Assembly (NCBI GenBank): GCA_964625755.1
Contig: CAZVBR010000010.1
Location: 1 to 22,503, forward strand
Reading direction: 5' to 3'
DNA length: 22,503 nt
Source: CAZVBR01 sp964625755
GTDB taxonomy: Bacteria > Patescibacteriota > Minisyncoccia > Phycocordibacterales > XYD1-FULL-46-19
Shown here: positions 5,531-12,562 of the stretch, piece after piece
How positions within the stretch are numbered: position 1 is the first letter of the stretch
Layout of the letters: each line of letters begins with the position of its first letter
Program-made: the position numbers and the translations under genes
Notes under the pieces: generated by a model
The model's database searches: none
What the model saw: the letters and a program-made list of their open reading frames with translations, nothing else
What the model was told of the DNA's origin: nothing

Positions 5531-6706
5531 ATGGAAATTCATGACCCTAAAATCAATTTTAAGTTGATGGTAGCCGCCGGGGCGGTCGGGGGTTTGGTGG
5601 TTTTCGTTATTTTACTCGGGTTTGTGTGGCTGCAACCGGGTCTCGTGGCCGGTTTGGTATCTCAAGATCCTGAGTTGAAAGAAGAGATAAAGTCGGAAGA
5701 GTTGATCCGGGAAGTTCAGGAGGAGTCGGGGTTTGAGTTTTTCGACCGAATCATTATTGACGCTGTCGAGAAGAGTAATCCGGCGGTGGTCTCGATTATT
5801 TCCCCTCAAAGGATGCCTGAATTTCGGGGTTGGCCGATGTTTGATTTTGAACCTCAAAGACAAGAGAGCGGTTCCGGGTTCATTGCCACCTCTTCCGGGC
5901 TGATCGTGACCAACCGGCACGTAGTTCATGATCTTGAGTCAGAGTATACGGTTCTAACCAATGACGGAGAACGGCACCGGGCGACAGTGGTGGATAAAGA
6001 TCCATTTTTGGATATCGCGGTTTTAGAGATAGAAGGAGAAGATCTGCCCTTTCTTGACTTTGGAGATTCTGATCAGTTAAAGCTCGGTCAAACCGTGATC
6101 GCCATTGGAAATGCTTTGGGAGAGTTGAGGAATACGGTTTCCACCGGGGTTATCTCGGGGCTGTCTCGGTCGGTAGTGGCCGGTGACAGGCGGGGTCGGA
6201 CTGAGCTCTTAGATGAAGTGATTCAGACCGATGCCGCCATTAATCCCGGTAATTCCGGCGGACCTTTGTTGAATTTGGCCGGAGAGGTGATTGGGGTTAA
6301 CGTGGCCATAGCGGCCAGCGGTCAGAATATCGGTTTTGCCTTGCCGGCCAACCCGGTTTTTCAAGTGGTGGATTCGGTGGTTGAACACGGAAGGATCGTC
6401 AGGCCGTTTTTGGGGGTTCGATACGTGGAAGTGACTCCCGAGCTGGCCAGGTTGAATGACTTATCAGTGGAACACGGGGCCTTGATCTTGGGGGATGAAG
6501 CGGTAATGCCGAATTCCCCGGCGGCTCAAGTTGGCCTTAAGGAAGGGGATGTTATTGTGACTTGGAACGATGAAGATATAACTTCCGACCGGTCGTTGGC
6601 CAGGGCGGTTCGGCTTCAGTCCGTCGGGGATGAGGTGTCTTTGACTGTTGACCGGGAGGGAGAAATTTTGAAATTTGAGGTTACCTTAGAGGAGATGCCA
6701 CGGTAA
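5531..6706 (+). CDS. Membrane-anchored HtrA/DegP-type serine protease with one PDZ domain
   Basis: Envelope quality-control protease. A single membrane anchor spans about residues 12-40 without a clear cleavage site, putting the protease outside the membrane. The trypsin-like domain has GSGFIATSSGLIVTNRHVV with catalytic H130, the aspartate at D161 in DPFLDIAVLEI, and S242 in NPGNSGGPL. A GQNIGFALP segment (264-272) is typical of HtrA. One PDZ domain follows from about 293 to 388, with NSPAAQVGLKEGDVIVTWND. The triad is intact and the 391-residue length fits DegS-like or Gram-positive HtrA proteins. Monocistronic transcription from the promoter just upstream is likely; an AAAAAAGCTTTTTT palindrome follows the stop. 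Confidence 0.95.
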   Translation: MEIHDPKINFKLMVAAGAVGGLVVFVILLGFVWLQPGLVAGLVSQDPELKEEIKSEELIREVQEESGFEFFDRIIIDAVEKSNPAVVSIISPQRMPEFRGWPMFDFEPQRQESGSGFIATSSGLIVTNRHVVHDLESEYTVLTNDGERHRATVVDKDPFLDIAVLEIEGEDLPFLDFGDSDQLKLGQTVIAIGNALGELRNTVSTGVISGLSRSVVAGDRRGRTELLDEVIQTDAAINPGNSGGPLLNLAGEVIGVNVAIAASGQNIGFALPANPVFQVVDSVVEHGRIVRPFLGVRYVEVTPELARLNDLSVEHGALILGDEAVMPNSPAAQVGLKEGDVIVTWNDEDITSDRSLARAVRLQSVGDEVSLTVDREGEILKFEVTLEEMPR

Positions 6707-6723
6707 AAAAGCTTTTTTCTGGG

Positions 6724-6752
6724 TTGACAGAGCCGGTCTTTTGCCGTAGGAT
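6724..6752 (+). promoter_or_regulatory. Strong sigma70-like promoter for secE-nusG
   Basis: Consensus -35 TTGACA (6724-6729), 17-base spacer, -10 TAGGAT (6747-6752). The predicted start is near 6759, leaving a leader of about 35 bases before the secE ATG. Confidence 0.75.
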
Positions 6753-6793
6753 AATAATTGCCCGTCGGGGCGTTTTTAGTTAGATTGATTTTT

Positions 6794-6991
6794 ATGAGTA
6801 GTAATTTTGTTAATTACCTGAAAGCAACCAAAGCGGAATTAAGGCATGTCAATTGGCCGACCAGAAAGCAGGCTGTTAGTTTCACCTTGCTTGTTATCGG
6901 AGTGGCTGTTTTGGTCAGTTTGCTTTTGGGGTTCATGGATTTTGTTTTTAATCAGCTGTTACAGTTCGTATTAGAAACGGTAAGATTTTAA
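6794..6991 (+). CDS. secE: Preprotein translocase subunit SecE
   Basis: Essential subunit of the SecYEG channel, clamping SecY. The start is taken as ATG 6794 (MSSNFVNYLKATKAELRHV), giving 65 residues. The conserved cytoplasmic amphipathic helix has ELRHVNWPTRKQ (usual pattern ELKKVxWPTRxE), followed by a single membrane segment from about residue 27 to 50. This is the common short one-span form. A longer frame begins at TTG 6758 but adds 12 unrelated residues. It is next to nusG, 9 bases downstream, as in most bacteria. Confidence 0.95.
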   Translation: MSSNFVNYLKATKAELRHVNWPTRKQAVSFTLLVIGVAVLVSLLLGFMDFVFNQLLQFVLETVRF

Positions 6992-7000
6992 GACCATATT

Positions 7001-7546
7001 ATGGGTAAACAAGAGCTAGAACAAGGAAGAAATTGGTACGCTATTCACACCTATGCGGGATATGAAAATGCCGTGGCTCGGAATTTAAAGCAAAGAATCG
7101 AGTCCCTGGGAGTTGAGGATAAGATATTTAATGTTGTGGTACCGACCGAAAAGAAAGTTAAGGTTAAGGGCGGCAAAAGACAAAACGTAGAGGAGAAAAT
7201 ATACCCAGGCTATGTTCTGGTCGATATGGTGGTGACGGATGACTCCTGGTACGTGGTCAGGAACACGCCCCGGGTTACCGGTTTTATCGGTTCGGGAGTG
7301 GTGCCGGTACCTTTAAACAAAGAAGAAGTTGACCAATTATTTAGTCGGATGGAGGAAGATACGGTCAAGCACAATATTGACTTGGCCCCTGATGAGCCGG
7401 TAATGATAGTGGACGGTCCCTTTAAGGAATTTGAAGGTAAAGTGAGTGAGATAGATGACGAAAGAGGGAAGGTGAAAGTGCTGGTGTCCATGTTCGGACG
7501 GGAAACTCCTGTGGAGTTGGATTTTCTCCAGGTTAAGAAAATTTAA
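7001..7546 (+). CDS. nusG: Transcription termination/antitermination protein NusG
   Basis: RNA polymerase-associated elongation factor that also couples transcription with translation. At 181 residues it is of the usual size. The NGN domain (about 10-125) begins WYAIHTYAGYENAVARNLKQR and contains IYPGYVLVDM and VRNTPRVTGFIG. The KOW domain is at the C terminus (about 127-181), with VDGPFKEFEGKVSEID and VSMFGRETPVELDFLQVKKI. There is no extra domain. It is co-transcribed with secE. No SD is visible before the ATG. Confidence 0.97.
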   Translation: MGKQELEQGRNWYAIHTYAGYENAVARNLKQRIESLGVEDKIFNVVVPTEKKVKVKGGKRQNVEEKIYPGYVLVDMVVTDDSWYVVRNTPRVTGFIGSGVVPVPLNKEEVDQLFSRMEEDTVKHNIDLAPDEPVMIVDGPFKEFEGKVSEIDDERGKVKVLVSMFGRETPVELDFLQVKKI

Positions 7547-7552
7547 TATAAT
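7547..7552 (+). promoter_or_regulatory. Possible -10 element for rplK
   Basis: Consensus TATAAT 16 bases before the rplK ATG. The -35 position (7524-7529, TTCTCC) is poor. It could add transcription of rplK to read-through from secE-nusG. Confidence 0.4.
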
Positions 7553-7568
7553 AATTTAGCGTGTAGTT

Positions 7569-7991
7569 ATGGCAAAAAAAATTGAAAATAAAATAAAACT
7601 TCAAATTCCGGCCGGACAAGCTACGCCGGCCCCACCGGTCGGTCCGGCTTTAGGGCAGGCCGGGATCAATATCGGGGAATTTGTTAGTCAGTTTAACGCG
7701 GCTACCGCGGAAATGACCGGGGATATTATACCGGTAGAGATCTCGGTGTATTCCGATCGGTCTTTTGACTTTATTTTAAAGACCCCGCCGGCGGCTCGAT
7801 TGATCTTGAAAGAGTTAGGGAAAGAGAAGGGGTCGGGAAAGAACTTACTCAGTAAAGCCGGTTCGATCACTAAGGATCAGATCCGGAAAATCTCGGAAAA
7901 GAAGATGCCGGACTTGAACACCAAAGATCCCGAGATGGCCGATAAGATCATCTCCGGGACCGCTCGGTCTATGGGGGTGGAGATAAAATAA
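7569..7991 (+). CDS. rplK: 50S ribosomal protein L11 (uL11)
   Basis: Builds the GTPase-associated centre with L10/L12 on 23S rRNA. 140 residues, full length. The N-terminal domain holds IPAGQATPAPPVGPALGQAG (residues 14-33), the proline-rich part targeted by thiostrepton, and GINIGEFVSQFN. The C-terminal RNA-binding domain holds FDFILKTPPAA, LLSKAGSI and GTARSMGVEI. In most bacteria rplA (L1) follows directly; here a terminator follows 15 bases after the stop and the next gene is on the other strand. Confidence 0.98.
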   Translation: MAKKIENKIKLQIPAGQATPAPPVGPALGQAGINIGEFVSQFNAATAEMTGDIIPVEISVYSDRSFDFILKTPPAARLILKELGKEKGSGKNLLSKAGSITKDQIRKISEKKMPDLNTKDPEMADKIISGTARSMGVEIK

Positions 7992-8005
7992 AATAATGAG
8001 GTCTC

Positions 8006-8031
8006 AAAACCCCGCTTGAAAGCGGGGTTTT
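8006..8031. terminator. Bidirectional terminator between rplK and thyX
   Basis: An 11-bp perfect stem AAAACCCCGCT/AGCGGGGTTTT with loop TGAA. The A-rich left arm and T-rich right arm give a U tract in both directions, serving the converging rplK (+) and thyX (-) transcripts. Confidence 0.9.
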
Positions 8032-8039
8032 GTTCGGGG

Positions 8040-9395
8040 TTATTTCTTGATGATGTCTTGCTCTCCTCGTTTGGTATCGAATCGGTCCGGATGCGGGTCC
8101 AAATGAATCGTCAGCCCGAATTCGGAGAACTCTTTTAATAATATTTCGGCCATTTGCCTTACTCGGTGTCTTAGGGTGGGGTGAACGAAGCGCGTATTTC
8201 TCAGTTCAACAAGATACACCAAGGCGGATAAGTTCCCGGATAGGTGATTGGTGGTACTGAAGCCCATGGCCGTGTAGTATTGTTTAACCTCTGGTTCGGT
8301 TGGCAATTTTGAGATAGCTCGGGTTTGATCTTCGATCAGGTTCTCGGCCCGTTCTTTTGTTTTTTGATCTAAGGAGTTTAGGTACCAGTCGGTAAATCCC
8401 AGTTCGGTTGTCAGCAGGGGCATTTTTTGAGTTACCGCCCGGTGTCTCTGTAAGTCCCGGAATGAACCAAAGTCCAGGAGGAAGCGAAAATCGACCTGGC
8501 CGCACTCGGCGATAGATCCGGGTAATTCGGTTTTGATCGGTCGGCGGTTTAGAATTTCCCGATAGTTTTCCAATTTACTTCTGTTGATCTTCTGATGAGA
8601 GTGCTCGAATTCGACCGGTTCCGGGTCTTGGAAGTAAGTGAGAGATTCGGCCAGTAACTGAAAATAAGTTTCTGATTCACTGTACCTCTTAAGATCGAAA
8701 GAGTTCGGGAAAGCCTTTTGGAGGGCTTTTTCGGTTGCCTCGGCGATATCTCTGACTTCTTTTAAGGGGTGATGTCGGAGGTGCGGTAATTTATCGGCAA
8801 ACTGTCTTAAGTTGCTATGCCAGGCCAGATTGGTGGTGGCACCGGCCGGCAGAAAACCCCGGAGAATATCAAAAGCTCGAGCCTTGATGGTTTTGTTGTA
8901 AATACTTCTATCTTCTTCGTTCTTTCGGGGGAATTGTTCTTCGAGGAATGCTGGTAGGGTGTTTAGGTGCTCAACATAGAAAGTCCGCCAGTTCTCGAGG
9001 ATCTTTTTACTGGCGGAGGTCTCGAGCGGGTCGATAATTGGCTGGGCGGCAAAGTCAATGTAGCGAGTTGAGGCTTCCTGGCCACAGTAAAGCGGCCAGT
9101 CCTGTATTGCCTTGGCGGCCAACATCGATATGCCTTCAATAAAAATACTGGCACTGGCCAGATCGCCGATCGATTTATGGCCGTACCCGACATAATAAGT
9201 GGACATAAAATTGTCGGCCCCTTTTTCGGCCAGAACCTTTAGATGGCTTTCTACGCCGCCGATCGAGCGAGAGTGCAGGGCCTGTAGCATAGCCTCGGCT
9301 TCCGGTCCGATCACAGAGCCGGTGTTCAAAACCAGGATCTTTGCCCCTCCGGGGGTAGTCTGGGTGATATGGGTTAGGTCCTTTAGGTTGTTCAT
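8040..9395 (-). CDS. thyX: Double-domain FAD-dependent thymidylate synthase (ThyX)
   Basis: Makes dTMP from dUMP with methylene-tetrahydrofolate and FAD/NADPH. The 451-residue chain is twice the usual ThyX (about 220-260) and contains two ThyX-like halves. The N half (about 15-225) has HLKVLAEKGADNF, YGHKSIGDLA and QEASTRY (106-112), the second half of the ThyX signature, plus LPAGATTNLAWHSNLRQF (182-199). The C half (about 290-430) has RHRAVTQKMP, with the FAD/dUMP-binding RHR at 317-319, the first half of the signature, plus SGNLSALVYLVELR. So RHR...E-S-RY is divided between the halves, consistent with a fused pseudo-dimer. No thyA is seen. It is transcribed away from glyA; a 9-codon upstream frame overlaps its start. 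Confidence 0.88.
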   Translation of the reverse strand: MNNLKDLTHITQTTPGGAKILVLNTGSVIGPEAEAMLQALHSRSIGGVESHLKVLAEKGADNFMSTYYVGYGHKSIGDLASASIFIEGISMLAAKAIQDWPLYCGQEASTRYIDFAAQPIIDPLETSASKKILENWRTFYVEHLNTLPAFLEEQFPRKNEEDRSIYNKTIKARAFDILRGFLPAGATTNLAWHSNLRQFADKLPHLRHHPLKEVRDIAEATEKALQKAFPNSFDLKRYSESETYFQLLAESLTYFQDPEPVEFEHSHQKINRSKLENYREILNRRPIKTELPGSIAECGQVDFRFLLDFGSFRDLQRHRAVTQKMPLLTTELGFTDWYLNSLDQKTKERAENLIEDQTRAISKLPTEPEVKQYYTAMGFSTTNHLSGNLSALVYLVELRNTRFVHPTLRHRVRQMAEILLKEFSEFGLTIHLDPHPDRFDTKRGEQDIIKK

Positions 9396-9421
9396 TTTTT
9401 GGCTTTTTGAGTGTTGATCAT
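9392..9421 (-). CDS. Possible leaderless 9-codon leader peptide coupled to thyX
   Basis: On the minus strand, ATG at 9421 opens MINTQKAKK and stops at TGA 9394-9392, which overlaps the thyX ATG (ATGA). The -10 TATAAT ends at 9428, so the predicted transcription start falls at or very near this upstream ATG. It may be a real translated leader that re-initiates on thyX, or chance; thyX itself has no SD. Confidence 0.35.
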   Translation of the reverse strand: MINTQKAKK

Positions 9422-9427
9422 AGGTAA

Positions 9428-9456
9428 ATTATATCGCAATCTTTACAAAGACCCAA
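9428..9456 (-). promoter_or_regulatory. Sigma70-like promoter for thyX
   Basis: Minus strand -35 TTGGGT (9456-9451), 17-base spacer, consensus -10 TATAAT (9433-9428). The predicted start is near 9421, 26 bases before the thyX ATG. Confidence 0.6.
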
Positions 9457-9473
9457 AAATTGGAATTCATTAG

Positions 9474-9502
9474 TTCAAAGGAAGAGTTTTTTGTGTTAAG
9501 CT
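9474..9502 (+). promoter_or_regulatory. Weak promoter candidate for glyA
   Basis: -35 TTCAAA (9474-9479), 17-base spacer, weak -10 TAAGCT (9497-9502), 7 bases before the ATG at 9510. The spacing matches the other near-leaderless genes, but the hexamers are poor. Confidence 0.35.
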
Positions 9503-9509
9503 TGGTTGT

Positions 9510-10682
9510 ATGGATCATGATTCGATCGAGGAATTGATCAAAGCGGAAGAGGGAAGACAGAAAACGGTGGTTAATTTGGTGGCGTCTGAAAATTACGTTT
9601 CCCGGGAAGTGTTGCGGGCTTTAGGGTCGGTTTTAACCAATAAATACGCCGAAGGATATCCCGGGGAAAGATATTACGGGGGTCAGGTTTATATTGATCA
9701 GATAGAGAAAATGTGCCAAGACCGGGCTTTAAAGTTGTTTGATTTGTCTTCTGGTGAGTGGTCGGTGAATGTTCAGCCTTTGTCCGGTTCCCCGGCTAAT
9801 TTGGCGGTTTTTTTGGCTTCGGTGAAACCGGGCGGTAAGATCATGGGTCTTAGTTTGTCACACGGCGGTCATTTGACTCACGGCCATAAAGTTTCGGCCA
9901 GCGGTATTTTTTGGCGTTCGGCAACCTACGAGGTAGATATCCAGACCGGTTTGCTTGATTATGACGCGATCGCCGAGCAGGCCCGAATCGAAAAGCCACA
10001 GCTTATCATTGCCGGTTTTACGGCTTATTCGCGCCTGATCAACTGGTCTCGATTTCGACAGATCGCTGATGATGTGGGAGCGACCTTGCTGGTGGACATG
10101 TCTCATATTGCCGGCTTGGTGGCCGGCCGAGTCTTTCCTTCTCCGTTTCCGTTTGCAGATGTGGTGACCACCACCGGGCATAAGACTTTGCGTGGCCCGC
10201 GGGGAGCCATGATCTTTTCTCGGCTTGACGGTGATTTAACGAAGAAGATCGATAAGGCGGTGTTTCCGGGCTTGCAGGGCGGGCCACATGTTAACCAGAT
10301 CGCCGCGACCGCGGTTGCTTTAGCCGAAGCCGACAGTCCGGAGTTTCAGAGTTACGCCGGTCAAGTGGTCAAGAATGCTCGGGTCTTGGCGGGAAAGCTC
10401 GGTCGTTTGGGGTGGCCGATCGTTACCGGGGGGACGGACAGTCATCTGTTCTTACTTGATACTTGGCGCAACGGAGAAGGACTTACCGGTAAAGAGGCTA
10501 GTGAAAAGCTGGAGGCCGAAGGCGTCATTGTTAACAAAAATACCTTACCTGGGGATCTGAGGAAGCCGGTTGATCCTTCCGGGATCAGGTTGGGAACGGC
10601 CGCCGAGACTACTCGAGGCAAAAAAGAGTCGGACATGACCGAACTGGCTCAAAAAATTGATAAAATTCTACAAGATCGGTGA
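9510..10682 (+). CDS. glyA: Serine hydroxymethyltransferase
   Basis: PLP enzyme that converts serine and tetrahydrofolate to glycine and methylene-tetrahydrofolate, the carbon donor for ThyX encoded divergently beside it. At 390 residues it is slightly short for GlyA (about 415). Motifs in order: NLVASENYVS (22-31), NKYAEGYPGERYYGG (44-58), VDMSHIAGLVAG (195-206, with PLP-contacting D196 and H199), TTTGHKTLRGPRG (220-232, Schiff-base lysine K225), and SGIRLGTAAETTRG near the C terminus with the carboxylate-binding arginine. The usual TTTTHK reads TTTGHK here. It ends 4 bases before tmk, so the two are probably co-transcribed. Confidence 0.96.
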   Translation: MDHDSIEELIKAEEGRQKTVVNLVASENYVSREVLRALGSVLTNKYAEGYPGERYYGGQVYIDQIEKMCQDRALKLFDLSSGEWSVNVQPLSGSPANLAVFLASVKPGGKIMGLSLSHGGHLTHGHKVSASGIFWRSATYEVDIQTGLLDYDAIAEQARIEKPQLIIAGFTAYSRLINWSRFRQIADDVGATLLVDMSHIAGLVAGRVFPSPFPFADVVTTTGHKTLRGPRGAMIFSRLDGDLTKKIDKAVFPGLQGGPHVNQIAATAVALAEADSPEFQSYAGQVVKNARVLAGKLGRLGWPIVTGGTDSHLFLLDTWRNGEGLTGKEASEKLEAEGVIVNKNTLPGDLRKPVDPSGIRLGTAAETTRGKKESDMTELAQKIDKILQDR

Positions 10683-10686
10683 TCTC

Positions 10687-11322
10687 ATGAGTGATAAGGT
10701 TGGCAAATTTATAGTTATTGAAGGCGGGGAAGGAGTGGGCAAGGATGCTCAGATAGATCGCTTGAAAGCGGAATTCTCAGACCGAGATATTGAATATACC
10801 TGGGATCCCGGCCGGACACCGGTCGGAGAAGAAATAAGGCAGATATTTTTATCGGACCGGGATATAGATATGGCGATCGAGACCGAGATCTATCTGTTGG
10901 CCGCTTCCCGAACGGAGTTGCTCAGGCAGGTTGTTCGGCCGGCTTTAGCTCACGGGCGGCATGTGATTTCGAATCGATTTGTACTCTCCACTATGGCTTA
11001 CCAGATTTACGGCCGGGGCCGGGAAGATCTTTTGCCTTTGATCGAAAGAGTTAATCGTTTTGTATTGCAAGAGGTACTGCCGGATCTGTATATTTTTTTG
11101 GATGTGCCGCCGGCGGTCAGTTTGGCTCGCGTTAGATCTCGAGCCAGGGGGTCGGATCGCATAGAAAAAGAGGGTCTTGATTTTTATGAAAAAGTTCACG
11201 CCGGCTATCTCCGGGCTTTATTTGATAGGCCACATGTAGTGATAGATGGATCTCGGTCTGTTGAGGAGGTGCATCATGAAATTAAGCAAGAAATACTGAA
11301 GGTGATTGATTACCCGTTTTGA
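10687..11322 (+). CDS. tmk: Thymidylate kinase, divergent
   Basis: Phosphorylates dTMP to dTDP. I chose ATG 10687, 4 bases after the glyA stop, giving 211 residues; a TTG-initiated extension at 10657 would overlap glyA. The P loop GGEGVGKDAQ (13-22) has D20 where S or T normally follows the lysine. The usual TREPGGTP reads TWDPGRTP (38-45), and the usual D-R-Y/F reads NRF (96-98), followed by the good match STMAYQIYGRG (101-111). The C-terminal signature LPDLYIFLDVPP (131-142), SDRIEKEGLDFYEKVHAGY fits Tmk well. The changed positions raise the possibility of altered specificity, but its place in the dTTP cluster supports Tmk. Confidence 0.85.
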   Translation: MSDKVGKFIVIEGGEGVGKDAQIDRLKAEFSDRDIEYTWDPGRTPVGEEIRQIFLSDRDIDMAIETEIYLLAASRTELLRQVVRPALAHGRHVISNRFVLSTMAYQIYGRGREDLLPLIERVNRFVLQEVLPDLYIFLDVPPAVSLARVRSRARGSDRIEKEGLDFYEKVHAGYLRALFDRPHVVIDGSRSVEEVHHEIKQEILKVIDYPF

Positions 11323-11338
11323 AAATAAATGGTATTAT
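11310..11338 (+). promoter_or_regulatory. Possible near-leaderless promoter for dcd
   Basis: -35 TTACCC (11310-11315), 17-base spacer, -10 TATTAT (11333-11338), 9 bases before ATG 11348. The -35 overlaps the end of tmk. Confidence 0.45.
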
Positions 11339-11347
11339 AGCAGTAGT

Positions 11348-12475
11348 ATGTCCGAAAGATACAATAGAAGAAAATTGGGAGCTTTTTCTGATATTTGGTT
11401 GGCCGATTTGATCACAGCCGGTTTTTTACCCGGAGCCGATGAGGATAATATAAATCCGGCTTCTTTGGATCTTAGTTTAAGTGAAGAGATCTATCAGGTT
11501 TACGAGATATTTCAACCCAAACCTGGGGAAACTGTCCGGGGGTTACTCGAAGTGGTTAAGCACCATCGACACGATCTTAGTCGTCCGTTAAAAAGAAATG
11601 AAATATATTTGGCACGTTTGAACGAGAAGTCTGATTTACCGGCTGGAATATATGGTTATTTAAATCCCAAATCCAGTACCGGGCGAAATGATGTTCACGT
11701 CCGGGTTCTCACCGATAAGGTATCAAGGTACGACACTCTTCCGGCCGGAATTGGAGGGGTTGAGTTGTGGATCATTATTAACCCTCGGTCTTTTAATGTC
11801 AGATTTTCATCCGGTCAGACCTTGAGTCAATTGCGGTTGTTTAATTTGGATACCCGGTTCAATGAAACTGAGTTGCAGGTAAATATGGCTAAAGAGTCTT
11901 TGCTTTGGAGTAGAGCCGGTCAACCTTTTCGGTATCAAGACTTAAGTATCACCGATCGGGACGGATCGCTGATTTTGACCTTGGATCTTGAAAGCGACAT
12001 TATTGGTTATGAATGCCTTGACGGTGTCGAGGGGGCAATAGATTTTTCCCGAGTCGGCGGCTCTCGAGTGGAAGATTTTTGGCGCCCCATCACTAAAGAT
12101 GATATGGTTGATGGCCGGATCAGGTTAAAGCAGGGTCGGTTCTATCTTTTGTCGACCGCCGAGGCGGTTCGGGTTCCGGACCGGTTGGCCTGTGAGATGG
12201 TGCCGATGGATGAAAGGAGTGGGGAGTTCCGCTCTCATTATGCCGGATTCATTGATCCCGGTTGGGGTCAGGGAGAAGACGGGGAGGGGCGAGGCCGGCC
12301 TTTGACTTTAGAGATCAGACCTTTTGAGGATCTGATAATTCGACCCGGCCAACCGATAGCTAAGGTAAAATTTGAATATATGGCCGATATTCCAAGGTTT
12401 GGTTATGACGCTTTGACCGGATCAAATTATCTTACTCAGACCCGAGTCGGTTTGGCCAAGCAGTTTAAGGCTTAA
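11348..12475 (+). CDS. dcd: Two-domain dCTP deaminase
   Basis: Converts dCTP to dUTP. The 375-residue chain is the long, internally duplicated form known from alphaproteobacteria, about twice the usual 190 residues. Start ATG 11348 is preferred; an upstream frame from 11306 overlaps tmk. N half: INPASLDLSL (35-44), YGYLNPKSSTGRNDVHVRVL (102-121, with the substrate-binding S-S-x-x-R type motif), GGVELWIIINP (136-146), SSGQTLSQLRLF (154-165). C half: GRFYLLSTAEAVRVPDRLAC, HYAGFIDPGWG (297-307), PLTLEIRP (318-325, candidate catalytic E322), RPGQPIAKVKFEYM. It lies between tmk and dut in the thymidylate cluster. No SD is visible. Confidence 0.9.
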   Translation: MSERYNRRKLGAFSDIWLADLITAGFLPGADEDNINPASLDLSLSEEIYQVYEIFQPKPGETVRGLLEVVKHHRHDLSRPLKRNEIYLARLNEKSDLPAGIYGYLNPKSSTGRNDVHVRVLTDKVSRYDTLPAGIGGVELWIIINPRSFNVRFSSGQTLSQLRLFNLDTRFNETELQVNMAKESLLWSRAGQPFRYQDLSITDRDGSLILTLDLESDIIGYECLDGVEGAIDFSRVGGSRVEDFWRPITKDDMVDGRIRLKQGRFYLLSTAEAVRVPDRLACEMVPMDERSGEFRSHYAGFIDPGWGQGEDGEGRGRPLTLEIRPFEDLIIRPGQPIAKVKFEYMADIPRFGYDALTGSNYLTQTRVGLAKQFKA

Positions 12476-12562
12476 TTTACTTAAAGAGGGAGATGGCTAA
12501 CTGTCGGTGGTTTAAAATACCCAAAAGACGGTCGGAGTTTAGAAGTTAAGCTAAATTTATTT

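Noticed and set aside
5217..5567. 116-codon plus-strand frame overlapping the small membrane protein and the protease start
   Set aside because: It is in another frame of two better-supported genes; the membrane protein has a clear SD and coupled start, and the protease start has a promoter.
6758..6793. TTG-initiated N-terminal extension of SecE, with its start at the predicted transcription start
   Set aside because: The 12 extra residues do not resemble SecE, and the ATG at 6794 gives the standard N terminus. The leaderless coincidence is noted but weak.
10657..10686. TTG start that lengthens tmk by 10 residues into glyA
   Set aside because: The ATG at 10687 places the P loop at the usual distance from the N terminus.
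11306..11347. Upstream start that lengthens dcd by 14 residues into tmk
   Set aside because: The extension overlaps tmk and runs through the predicted -10 box; ATG 11348 fits the family.
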